DNA from: Anaeramoeba flamelloides
Taxonomy: Eukaryota; Metamonada; Anaeramoebidae
Direction of reading: 5' to 3'
DNA: 64,000 nt
Assembly (NCBI GenBank): GCA_027625915.1
Contig: JANTQA010000012.1
Location: forward strand, 14,966,501-15,030,500
Positions within the stretch are counted from its first letter, which is position 1; the number at the start of each line of letters is the position of its first letter. This document shows, in pieces, positions 23,232 to 34,484 of this stretch. Below the pieces are notes generated by a model. That model was not told the origin of the DNA, searched no databases, and worked only from the letters and a program-made list of their open reading frames with translations. Position numbers and translations under genes: made by a program.

Positions 23232-26200
23232 ATAAAAAAAATGGGTATGCCTTTCCCTTGAACAATCGTGGAATCTATGATTTTACGCTTAAATTTCCTT
23301 TGAGGAAATTTAAGTAAAAAGACATCTAGAGTGTAATTTACACTTCTTCCATCAATAAAAAAGTAATGTTGTTTTTTTATTCATGTTCATATCTAAAATA
23401 TAATAAAAATTGATTAATAAGTTTTTTTTTTTTTTTTTTTGAGAAACAAACTTTTAAAATAATAAATGAGTATTTTTTAAATCATATCGATGAAATTTTC
23501 AATTTTTTTTTAAAATATGAATTGGTGACAAAAGTGCAAAAATGAATGTCTCTAAGCTATTTCCAAAAAAGAGTGGGAAATGTATTTTATAATATCTCTA
23601 TTAAACTAAATCATCAAAAAAGTATTTAAATATCCAAAACTGTTATCCGCAACTAATAGATTCCAAATAATAATTAAATTTATTTATTTGCAAAACATTA
23701 CTTGAATTAAATATACAAAAATTTTCTGATCTCATTTTATCTGATATTTTTAGGGGTCAGAAAAGTGGTGTTTATTATTTTCTTTTTGTTCAAAAAAAAC
23801 GTTTTCCTAACTTGTTTAATCTCAACAAATTTTCAAATAGAATTGAAAACATATAACTGTATTTAATTGTTTAAAAAATCATTTGTACCCTTTCCATATT
23901 TTCAGTTTTTTATTGAAATTAGCCGTACATTGTTTTCACCAAAAGAGAGCCCAATTTTTTTTTTTTTTCATTTTTTGGAAATGTTTTGATAAACATATTA
24001 AGAAATACAGATAACAGCCACTGATTCAATCTGTATTAATTATTTTACCTAATTTTATATTATCATTTTTAAATAGGTCCACTAACACAGAGGCTATTTA
24101 TGAAATGTAAAAAAAAATGCCAAACTTTTTTGGAAATACCTTATATTTTGATAAAAATTGAATTTTAGAACTAACTAATTTAATTCACATTTCTTGTATG
24201 ATATATTAAAAATTAAATTAATAACAATAACGGATATATTGGGAGAGATTTATCAGACTTAATTAAAGAATAACTATGTATGGACATACAATAGATTTCA
24301 AAAAAAATAAAATTATAAAGATATTCATTTTGCACTTGTAATATTACCAAAAAAAAATTCTAAATTTCTATAAAAAATCAAATATTAATCTTGATTTTAA
24401 CAATATATCAAAATTTGAAAAATATTTAGTACATAAATTCAAACAATGAAAAGTGATTTAAATCTTAATTACCACTGAGCAAAGTTCTTAATTTTCGCAT
24501 AAATTTTCCTTTATATTCTCAAAATTACTATCCATTTTCTGAACAAATAGAAAAGCCAGAAAAATCTAATAGTGAGTGGTTTTTTTTTTTTTTTTTTTTT
24601 TCTAATGATAAATAATAGAGTTCAGTAAAATGTTACTATATTCTTTAAAATATAAAAATATCTAACAGCCCACGAACAATAAACACTTTTAGATATTCTA
24701 ACATTTTGAATTTTGGGATTTATTTCTTTGAAAAAATTCTTTAATAGACAAAGTTACAAATAGACATTAAAACATAATAATAATTTTTTAAAAAATAAAG
24801 TTAAAAGATATTATTGATCACTTACATTAAGTAATTCATTCTCCTGATCATATTTTTTAAGATCCTTTTTTAAAGCATGATATATAATTCCAATTACAAT
24901 TGTCGACAATGCTAATACTAAAAGAATACTATTAATTACAGAATATAAATGGTTATTTGAGTTAGTTTCTTTCATCAAAGAGGAATCCCATCTATTTCCC
25001 CACTTGATGTCGCTAGATTCCCAAATCACATCATAACTCCAAACTATTCTGGTGCCACGTGCTTTATTGTTTTGAGTTATGGACTTTCTACTATCTTCTT
25101 GACATATCCAATTACCCCGAATTTTTTTATGACTCATACTTTTTGCATTAACTTGAAAGCCAACAATTTGATGAAGATCTTCATCCTTATCTGGTGTATG
25201 ATAAAGAATTTTTAATTCTAAATGATTATTTAAATAATTTTCATTTTTTGGAGTCGAAGGATCTTCATCAATATCCCCTATTTTTTTTTTTTTTTTTTTT
25301 TTTTGAGAAAAAATTTAAAAATTTATAGTATTAATTATAACCAATGGTATTTTAAAAGAAGATTTATTATCGAGAATTAAATCCTAGAATTATTTTTAAA
25401 ACACAATATAAAAATTATTAATTGTATTAAAATATAAGATAAAGCACATGCTTCAGTTTTTTTTTAAATTCGCACTGAGGATTGAAAAGAAAGTTGGCAA
25501 GTTTATTTCAAAATATTTTTTTTTTAAATTATCTTTTTGTTTTTTCCTTTATATTAAAGTAAAAAATTCAAATTTGATAAGAATATAACAACAACCAACT
25601 AAACATTTAAAGGTGCATTCTTTCAATCAAGTTCAATTAAAAGCTGTTTTAAAAACAGAATCCTTCAAAAATTGAGTTATTTGTGTTTTATACCCCAATT
25701 ACGCTTTGAAAGATAAATATCGAATTTATTCAATTTAAATTCAATAACTCTAAAGAAAAATTTTTTCAAAGTACAAGTTGTTAAATTTTCACAATATTAT
25801 TAAATTAAGTATTACTAATTAATTTTCGCACATTATTGAGTAAAGATTGGAAATAAAAAAAAAGTCCTGATAATTTTTGTTAGTTTGATTATTTATTTAT
25901 TTATTTTTTATTTCCATCTTTATAAAAAATTATTATGTTTGCAAGTAAAAGAAAAAACCAAAATAATCCCTTTTTTGGCAAATCTTGGTATTCAAGTAGA
26001 TTTGTTATATATTAAGGAAAATTTAAATAATGTAACCGTTAATAAATGAAAAAAAAAAAATAAAATAAAGATGTATCCAGACGTAAAGATCTTTTAAAAA
26101 CAACCTCAGTACTATAAAATATGTAGATTTTTGATCACACCAAACAGAAAAAAATCAAAAACATTAATGGTGTTTCCAAATGTACAACAAAAAAAATGAG

Positions 26201-29136
26201 GAATCGATCAAATTGTAAAATGAAAATGAAATTGAAAATTTTCAAATATTTTTTTTCTTATTTTTCACTGATCAATGGAAAATATCTGAAACTGAAATTC
26301 CACAAACTTGATTAATACCTATTGTTAAAATCTTTAAGCCAATTTCACATGAATGGAAAAATCATAGTAACAAAATATCGAAAAATTTCAATTTTATGAA
26401 CTTATGTATAATTAAATTTCTGAATTTAGAAAATTTAACCTGCTTAAATTTTGGGTTAATTTTATGTTTTGAATTCTATTTTACTTTTAATAACCAATCT
26501 AATTTTTTGGATCTTGCTTTTGTTTTGAAAAAAAGGAAAAAAGTTGAATAATATTTAAAAAATTTTCAATTTCATTTTCATTTTACAATTTGATCGATTC
26601 CTCATTTTTTTTGTTGTACACTTGGAAACACCATTAATGTTTTTGATTTTTTTCTGTTGTTATTACATTTCGAAGTTCTACACATCCTGTGGCAAATGTT
26701 TTTTACTTTAATAATGTTCTTCTTTTTCTTATTGGATGTTTAAAATTCAACACTATGTACGTATATTTTCCCTTTTCAACTTTGTATTCGGACTTTTATT
26801 CGATAATTTCATATATGAAAATCTTTAAAAAAAAAAGATATAAAATAAAAGTAAATATCATTAAATAAAGAAATAACAATGAAAAAGAAATCACCAACTA
26901 TGTAAAAGATATTAAACAAACAAAATGGTTGAAAATAATCAAAATAGTTAGATTGTCAAACAATATTTATTATAATTAATGGATGAATTGCAATTGAATT
27001 TTACCATTTTACAGATATTTAATAAAAATTTACTTTAGTGAAACCCAAGAAATAAATGTTTTATTTTTAAGTTGTATTTGATTTTTATCCAAAAAATTTA
27101 AAAACTTTTTGAAAATGATTATAATTGTTGGCTGTCTTCAAATTTACATGTAAAGGTTATTTTTTTCGAAAAAAGAATCTTCCATCTTGATAAAGAAAAA
27201 TTAAAAAAATCAGGTGTTCATAAAAGGTTTTAATAAACTTTATTTTTGTCAAAGGATTCACAAAAAAATTTCGAATATCAATTATTTTTTATAATTTACC
27301 TTTGAAGATGAAAAAAATAAGGAGAATAAAAAACACACCAGCAAATAGCTGATATACGTTTGGGGGTAAATCTAACCAATCAATATATTTTCTTAAAAAT
27401 TGAAAAAACTTAAAATTCTGAGGGAACACATTGTAAAAAAAAAACAATAAGGTTCATTTTTATCTTCAATTGAAGATCAAATAAAATCCCAATAGAAATA
27501 AATATTATTTCTATGATCCTTTTAACAGTTTCGGTAAGATTAGAATAACACGTTTTTACTTGGTGATTATCGATCTTGCAATAAATTTTTGCAAAACATT
27601 AGATATCAAAAAAAAATCGAAAAAAAAAAAAAAAAATATGAAAAAAAATGATTTCAATTTTGAAAATTTCGAAAATAAATTGTTTCTTCTAATATCCATT
27701 CAAAACCTTTAAACCCATATAATTCACACATAACAGCCGGACCCCTTTAAATGGAAAATGGTTTATCTGTCCTAAAAATAGGACTATTGAAGTTAGTTGG
27801 CTGTTTTAAGATTCCTTTTGAAAAACTTTTTGTTTACACTTTTTTTATAATAAATAGTGGAATTTCGTTAAGTACTCTCAGAATTAATACTGTTGAATTT
27901 CCAAATCCAAAGTACGAATCAATTAAAAACCAGTTCAAGGATTTTCAATTGGATGGTCTGAAAAATATCACATTTTTTTGTTTTTTAGAGGATTTTGATG
28001 AAAATAAATAAAACATTTATTGATCCAAAAAAACCTTTTCTGGAATTTTCGAATAAAACAAGTTAACTTTAACATCGATTTTTGATTTACCTTTTTCTAG
28101 ACTTACTTTTTAATTATCCACTTCAAACAGGTATATCTTTATAAAATACCCCTAAACTTTATTATATTTTGAAAAAATGAAGCGGAAAGTAACTGAGCAT
28201 AAGTGTATTTTGATTTTCGAACCTTTTCAAGGTAAATTTCGAATTTGTATTGTAAAAAAGGGTTTCTTCCAGATGGCATATTTTCAAAACCCTAAATTTC
28301 AAATTTAACAAAATCTATAAACTTATCATTGATTTAAAGTCAATAATTCACACCGTGAATATAAAAGGAATCACTACTGAGCACACAATGCGAAAAATCC
28401 TTTAAAAAAAGGATCATTGTTTATTATTACAGTCAGTTTCACTTTTAAGGTACAAACTAAAAACCAAATTTAAGGCACAAAAAAAATCTCAAATTAAGGC
28501 ACATTTTTTGGAATTTTTTTTTTTTACAAATCCTTTTCACTAGATTTTGAATTTTGTGCCTTAATTTGAGATTTTTATTGTACCTTAAATTTCGTTGAAA
28601 GTTTGTGCCTTAAAAGTGGAACTGGCTTTATTGAAGAAGTGTAAATTACACTCTAGTTGCCCTTAGACTTAAATCCCCTTTCAGAAATTTAAGCACAAAA
28701 TCTTAGAATTTGGATTATTCGTTTAAGAAAAGAATTTGAAACTATCACAGTTTAAAATTATTTAATTAAGATTTATTTCTTTTCATTAGTTTTGAATTAT
28801 TAATCTATCTTCTTAATCGGAAGGACGTACCTATAAAAAATGATCAATCTTTCCAAATAAATCCAAATTTTAAATTTTAACAAGATCTCTGGACTTTACT
28901 CAACCTTCTTTTATGGAAACAAATATGTTGTTCATATTTTTTCGATCAGATTCGACTACTTTGTAATGAATTTTTGATTTTTTGGATTTGTAAGAGTTAT
29001 TTCAATATAATTGATTGTTAACTTTATATTTACTGAGAACACTTGTCGTTCTTTGAAACCATTGTTAAGTGCATTTTCTCATCAATTTACTTTTGTAAAG
29101 AATTGAAATCAATATCAAATTTTTAAGGCTAGAATG

Positions 29137-29191
<55 letters not shown>

Positions 29192-29675
29192 AAAGGGTAC
29201 CTTTGATACCAAGTGGAAAGCCAGGAAGATACTTAAAAACAGTCTTGTCATTTGGATCATAATTCTGTCGTGTCATAGCTGGTAAATTATCTAAAATCAT
29301 GTTGACTCTGTATTCATCTTCGATAAAACGATCGAAGTTGTAAATTTGCTTTTGTGAAAAGTCAATGCTTTTGATAATTTCACATTTTTTGTTTTGAAGC
29401 ATTTTTATGTTATAAACACTATTCATAATTCGATCGCCTCGTAAAATCTCTCCCAAGTTTTCTGGCTGAAGTTGTAAAGACTCTGGCTGTGGGAAGGGTA
29501 AATAATAATAGTCGTATGGGATTAGGGTTTTTGATGAAGTCAATTTATTCACAAACAAATTAACAGACTGTCCTTCAGAAAAATTTTCGATAGGCACACC
29601 AGGCAGATAAAAACAGTGTGTCAAATTTAGTAAAAAGAAAGAAAGAACAACAACGAAAATTGTTAATGGTTTCAT
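19497..29675 (-). CDS. TM9SF / nonaspanin (EMP70 family) membrane protein
   Basis: Five exons on the minus strand: 29201-29675, 24826-25277, 21694-21814, 21395-21552 and 19497-20177. All phases match and the product is 628 residues. Exon 1 begins with a signal peptide (MKPLTIFVVVLSFFLLNLTHC, broken here by nothing) followed by the lumenal TM9SF domain: FYLPGVPIENFSEGQ, PYDYYYLPF, ENLGEILRGDRI, DEYRVNMILDNLPA and YLPGFPLGIKG. Exon 2 continues with NHLELKILYH and the block VIWESSDIKWGNRWD before TM1. Exons 3-5 supply the remaining TM segments, nine in all, with LSPASRG, ARFYRMFNG, PRNIPNQPWY and YMFGFLFLILIILIITCAE. The C-terminus FVKYD fits the KXD/E Golgi-retention signal described for plant nonaspanins. 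These proteins act in Golgi/endosome sorting of membrane cargo and adhesion. The introns are 3.9, 3.0, 0.14 and 1.2 kb, and the two longest carry many repeats. The start at 29675 was chosen because it begins the signal peptide. Confidence 0.94.
21985..22400. repeat. Palindrome-rich repeat family P, copy 2
   Basis: Located in TM9SF intron 2. It shows CGTTAACTTTTCCAGAATTT, AGTAAAATCTTTGATTTTAC, GTGTTCTAGGTTTTCTTGAG, GAAAACCGCC and CCTAGGCACTTGACGGCACT. All of these also occur in the 45 kb cluster. It is degraded, without long intact palindromes. Confidence 0.65.
23162..23227. repeat. Poly(T) tract of 66 bases
   Basis: An unbroken run of 66 T on the plus strand (poly(A) on the strand of TM9SF and of the adjoining repeat A copy). 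It directly abuts the 3' end of the inverted family A copy, as a retroposon tail would. Confidence 0.9.
23228..23357 (-). repeat. Repeat family A, copy 3, with poly(A) end
   Basis: Read on the minus strand it starts GAAGAAGTGTAAATTACACT, then has the perfect 11 bp stem CTTAAATTTCC / GGAAATTTAAG, and ends GGCATACCCA followed by an A-rich stretch and the 66-base poly(A). It is shorter than copies 1 and 4 by an internal gap of about 100 bp. It sits in TM9SF intron 2 in the gene's own orientation. Confidence 0.7.
23535..23850 (-). repeat. Repeat family D, copy 2 (inverted)
   Basis: The reverse complement reads TTTGTTGAGATTAAAC, AAATAATAAACACCA, AAATATCAGATAAAATGAG, TATTTAAATACTTTTTTGAT and TTAATAGAGATATTATAAAA, in the same order as 14990-15345. 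A family A copy lies downstream of it on the same strand, as at 15 kb. Confidence 0.65.
23870..24150 (+). repeat. Repeat family C, copy 2
   Basis: This aligns with 10190-10510, sharing TTATTGAAATTAG, CAATCTGTATTAA, TAATTTTATATTA and TTTTTGGAAATACCT. It is located in TM9SF intron 2, directly beside the inverted family D copy. Confidence 0.6.
26144..26657. mobile_element. MITE-like element, about 98 bp terminal inverted repeats
   Basis: The left end (26144-26242) and right end (26560-26657) are near-perfect reverse complements of about 98 bp. They begin ACAGAAAAAAATCAAAAACA and contain TTAATGGTGTTTCCAA and GAGGAATCGATCAAATTG. The middle of about 315 bp has no open frame of note. It is in TM9SF intron 1. 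A target-site duplication is not evident. The superfamily is unknown. Confidence 0.85.
28428..28629. mobile_element. Small inverted-repeat element, copy 1 (about 200 bp)
   Basis: The two halves are inverted repeats. The left reads CAGTTTCACTTTTAAGGTAC and the right, reversed, CAGTTCCACTTTTAAGGCAC, with AAATCTCAAATTAAGGCACA in both arms and a short T-rich centre. A second copy is at 30669-30877. It is located in TM9SF intron 1 and abuts family A copy 4. Confidence 0.8.
28630..28865 (+). repeat. Repeat family A, copy 4 (longest alignment with copy 1)
   Basis: This reads ATTGAAGAAGTGTAAATTAC with GTGTAAATTACAC, then CTTAGACTTAAAT..AAATTTAAG, TTAATTAAGATTTATTTCTT, TTAATCTATCTTCTTAATCG and GGAAGGACGTACC, ending CTTTCCAAATAAATCC. 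It aligns end to end with 15401-15640. It lies directly next to the inverted-repeat element at 28428-28629 in TM9SF intron 1. Confidence 0.75.
29137..29189. repeat. Poly(A) tract of 53 bases at a splice donor
   Basis: An unbroken run of 53 A on the plus strand. On the gene's strand the TM9SF intron 1 donor GTACCCTTTAG is followed at once by this 53-base poly(T). Confidence 0.9.
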
Positions 29676-29967
29676 TTTGTTAATTTTTTTTATATTAAGA
29701 AAGAAAAGAATTTTGAAAAAATGAAACTCTTTGTTCAAAAAATTCTATTCAAATTCAAACAATAAGAATTGTTCCTTGAAACACATAAAATTAATGCGTA
29801 ATTTTATAATTGGTTTTGGAAGAAAGTTTTGAGAACTATTTTGAGTTGTGGACAATTTTTTTAATTTTGCTTTTTGGTTAAGGTTTAGAATGCCTGAAAT
29901 TTGAACTAGATTATCTTGTGTTGGGTGTGGCGTCTTGTTAATTAGGTTCTTCTCTGATCAATTTTAT

Positions 29968-30333
29968 GCTTGGTATGGGTTTTAAGAGTGGCCCAAAATT
30001 GCAATTTTTGACAATTTATTTTTTTTTTTCTGAAATCCGAATTAATAAGTGTAAGACTAATATATTGGAAGATAAGTTAGAAAAAATGTAATTTTTGGGT
30101 TGTTGATTCAAATTTTTAATTAGGTTTGATTCTATTTCAAGCTTGTAAAAAAAGTTTTTTTTTTAGTTAATTGATTGACAAAAGAAATTCACAATTTTCT
30201 TCCATAACCTAAAAATCAAAATTCCTTCTTATATACCTATTAATCTTAAACTCTTGAATTTGGATCTCAGAAAAAAAAAAATAAATTATCAAAAAATTGC
30301 CATTTTGGGCCACTCTTAAAACCCATACCAAGC
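29968..30333. mobile_element. MITE-like element, about 75 bp terminal inverted repeats
   Basis: The left end GCTTGGTATGGGTTTTAAGA continues through GTGGCCCAAAATTGCAATTT to TTCTGAAATCCGAATT. The right end is its reverse complement with few differences, ending CCAAGC at 30333. The core of about 210 bp has no coding capacity. It lies just upstream of the TM9SF start. No clear target duplication. Confidence 0.85.
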
Positions 30334-30668
30334 TCAGTATCAATCAGATAATAACCAAATCAACAAATGACTACACCCTACAAAAATATATCTTATTTTC
30401 AAATTTTAGGGAGGTAAACCTGAAGAGATAGGTCACTCATAAACCAATTTTGATAATATTTTAATGAATGACTTTGTTAATGCGAAGAATATTCTTACAA
30501 ACATATACTTTCAATTATATAGATTTTGATGTTAATTTGGTTTCACATAATGATAACAAGAAATTCACCTTATTAACAATATAGTCCTGGTTAACCCCAC
30601 TTTTTTGTAAAAAAAAAAATCATAAAATATCAATAATACAACTGTATTTCAAAAAATCAAGCAATTTT

Positions 30669-30877
30669 GATACCGTTAGTTGCACTTTTAAGTTAAAAAC
30701 TTTTGACGAAATTAAAAGTACAAAAAAATCTCAAATCAAAGCACAAAATTTGGAATTTTTTTTTTTTTCACTAATTATTTTACAAGAATTTGAATTTTTT
30801 GTCTTAATTTGAGATTTTTACTGTACCTTAAATTCAGTTGAAAGTTTGTGTTTTAAAAGTGGAACTGGCCGTAATCA
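30669..30877. mobile_element. Small inverted-repeat element, copy 2 (about 200 bp)
   Basis: Same family as 28428-28629. AAATCTCAAAT occurs in the left arm and its complement ATTTGAGATTTTTACTGTAC in the right. The end reads AAAGTGGAACTGGCC. The left arm is more diverged than in copy 1. Confidence 0.75.
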
Positions 30878-33800
30878 GGAAATCTTGTGAAAAATGATTA
30901 TTTAGAATTAAACAAATATTTTTTTTTTATTTCTTTATTTTTTTCAAAGGTAATTTCACAGAACAATAACAAGCAAAACAATAACAACCCATTCAGAGAA
31001 TACATTTGAATAAATAATCGATTTTTTTTTTCAAATGTGGTTATTTTTTTCAACTTTAAGGGATTATGTTCACCATATATTTCTCTATAATTAAAGTATA
31101 TTGTAATTGGGTATAAATGATATTAATGCGCCATGACTGAAATAGTTCTAAAAAATCTATTATAAATCTTATTGCACAACAAATTATTACAAATTTTTTA
31201 CTAATGATCACAATTAAAAAAGTTTCATTTTGAATAATTTTTTTTTAATTTCTTTTCCAAATCTAAAAATAGAAACCCAAAATACAGTATTCTGGTATTT
31301 AATAATTACGATTTAGAACTTCCAAAAGTAACTAATTTTATAATTTTTTAATTTCAACGATTAATTCAAAAATTATCGACATAAAGGCACAAAGACTACT
31401 TAGTTTTGTTTGCTTTTGATAAAGTTACTTGTATCATCAATATATTTCCATGATTTGAGAAATAATTTGTCAAAAAACTTTATTCTTTAATTATTTTATT
31501 TTTTAAAAAAATTTAAATTTTTTAGTAACTAATCTACATTTCGCCACAAAATTAAGAAAGATATTTTGCGACTTTGTAGTCTGAAAATTGATAATTCAAC
31601 CTTTAAATTTATGATAGAAATGCAGATTTTATTCTGAAATTATTGGGGTTTTAGTAATAAACGGATCATTTTTAATTGATGAGGACCAATGAATAGTACT
31701 ACTTGACTTTGAGATTTTTTAGAGACATTTGTGCCATATAGCACTGATGTGGTTAAACACAATAAAAACAGTCTTTAATCCTTGACTTCTCATTGGTAGA
31801 CACTAATCCCTTAAATAATCAAAAAGTAGAAAAAGTAATTTTCTTTCTTTATGGTCATCAATGGAAAAAAAAACTTTTAAAATATAGTAGAATATTTTGT
31901 ATGATTCAAAGATCAGAGAAAAATTATAAGAATAGGATAACAAGCTTTCAAAAGAATCATTATAGATAGTTGGTGTTTATCTATGTTATTGATAAAATCT
32001 TTTGAAAAGTTACCCATCTCCTAATAAAATTAAATAGAATTAATAAAAGAATTTAATAGAAGACATAATCCTCTTCAAAAACGTGATGATTTAGTAATCT
32101 ATGAAGTTATTTTATTTGACTTGATTTATATTACCATTATTGACTGAGAAACTATAGATTTGCCCGTTTTATATTAATTTTGTTAATCTAAAAGGTCGAT
32201 TGATCAACCAAAACTAAAGATAATACAATGAAAATCTTGATATGAGAATTGATTTAATTAGATATTGTTTTTTTTTCTTTTGATTTAAAAATTATTTTTT
32301 CAAAAAATTTTTATTTTATTTTTTAAATTACGATCATATAACCCAATTATCCTTAATAAATTATCTTTTCCTGTCTTTTTTTATAATTAGAAAACATATA
32401 CCTTCTAACTTTATTTTTATTTTTATTTATTTTGCACCTTAGAAGTTTTTTAGGCAAAAAGTAAAAAAAATAAATTATTAAAATAATAAAATAATAAAAA
32501 CAAATGAAATTCGACAAATAATACACTAATAATAGTATTTAAGGACATTCATTTTTCATTCTTCATCATTAAATATTTTTTTTCATATATTTTTGTTTTT
32601 CTAGGAAACCTAAAAATATTTTATTTCAGCTTTGAATTGTTTTTCTAATTGGGCCACTATTGTAAAACTATTTATTTTTTTCTTCATCTTATTGATTTAG
32701 AATCGAATTTTCAAATGAAATAAAATAATTGATGAAATTGAAGATTTTTTTGTTGAAATTTAAAATGGGAAATTTTTCCAAAAAAAAAAAATAAATAAAT
32801 AATAATTTGTTGAGTGAATAGTACTTTTGAAATAAAAATGTTTATTTTTTTTGAAAAATGGATTTAATATGTTTTTGATAGCACAATTATCAATTCAATT
32901 ACAATTTTGTTCAATCCTAATCAGAGAAAAGAAAAAGATAAAAAATGAAAAGTAATTTCAATTGAAGTAGAAACCGAATATAAAAAAACTTTAGTAGTTG
33001 GAAATATGAGATTTGACTTCTTGTTTTTATTTTGTCTCCTCAAAGATCGTAATAATTACTCCTAATTCAAAAAAAAAAAAAAAATCCCAAAAAAAGTCTT
33101 TCAAAATTTCTTGGTAACATCTTTTGTAAAAAATTAAAATTTTATTCGAAAGATTTAAATTTATATTGTTTCATCTTCCTAAACTTTCAGCGATATGTTT
33201 TTGTAGAAAAAATGAATTTTTTAAGATATTATTTTACTTTAATTTAAATATTTAATTGGTTTGCCTTAATTTAATGAAAAAAAATATTAAAAGAATCCTA
33301 TTCTGAATTTCAAATTGAGAAAAAAAATTAAAAAGAATTTAATGAGAAATAAAGTTATACTAAAAAAATTTTTAATAACTATTTGGAAATAGGTTTTTTT
33401 TTTTACAAAATTTTTCTATTTTACTAAATATGTCTTAATTCATCATATGGAATTAAATATTGAATATAAATATATTAATATTTAGGAGAAATATCCAAAT
33501 AATTTGTTTGATAAATTTTACTTTACAGAAACCAATTTTTTAAATAATGATAATAATTTCAATAAGAATCGGTCTAATATTAAAAATTATGTTTGTCCAA
33601 AATCTCTGTTTTTTTTCTTTTTCTGATAAATTCATATTTTTTTTGATATTATTTGTTTCATTTAGCGATTTTGTAATTGTTGTTACGTTTAGTGAATAAA
33701 AAATATTGTATTGTTTATATTTTATTAAATTTTCACAAATTCATTGAACATCAAATTATTCTTAAATAAAAACTAATTTAAAAGTAGAGTTATAAGATAT

Positions 33801-34148
33801 ACAAAAGGTGGAATTGAATTAAAAATTTTTTAAAATTATAAGTATGTAATTTTTTTAGTCATTTTATCTACTTCAAGTATAATATTTTTCTCAAAATTTG
33901 CTTTAAATTGGAAATTAGAATAATTTATAAAGATTTAGATCCTTAACTGGTCTGAGTAAGTGTTAAAAATTTATGATCATTCAATATTGAATTTTTCAAA
34001 AGTCGTCAAAAATTTCAATAAAAAAAAATAATAAAGTGAACAATATATATAAATATCAACTTAGATAGGAATGTTTATCTAATCAAATAACTTTTTAAAG
34101 TTTTTATTATTAAATAACCCTAGATTAAATATATTTTTTAAAAAGTCT

Positions 34149-34174
34149 TATATATATATATATATATATATATA
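34149..34174. repeat. (TA)n microsatellite
   Basis: Thirteen or so uninterrupted TA units followed by an imperfect AAATATATGG continuation. Confidence 0.9.
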
Positions 34175-34484
34175 AATATATGGAAAAATTTACATTCATG
34201 TAAATGGATGTAAATTTTCAAATATTATCTCTATTTTGAATTTTACTAAGAAATTCGAATGAATTAAAGAGTTTTTAAAATGATTTTTATTTTTACTTTC
34301 TTTTTCTTTTTTTAACTAGAAACCAAAATTTGTATTTTCTTTTCCGACAAATTACTTTCAGAATTTCTACTATTGAATATTACTTTTGTGTATAACTTCA
34401 TATTTATGAGTTAAAAATAATGTCCTGTTAATAGATCTTTTAAAATTTATGTTTTTTTTATATCTCCAAATTTAATATTCACCT

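Noticed and set aside
27751-28011. An 86-codon ATG open frame on the plus strand within TM9SF intron 1
   Set aside because: It has a proper ATG but resembles no protein I know, has no spliced neighbours that extend it, and lies in repeat-rich intron DNA. Possibly chance.
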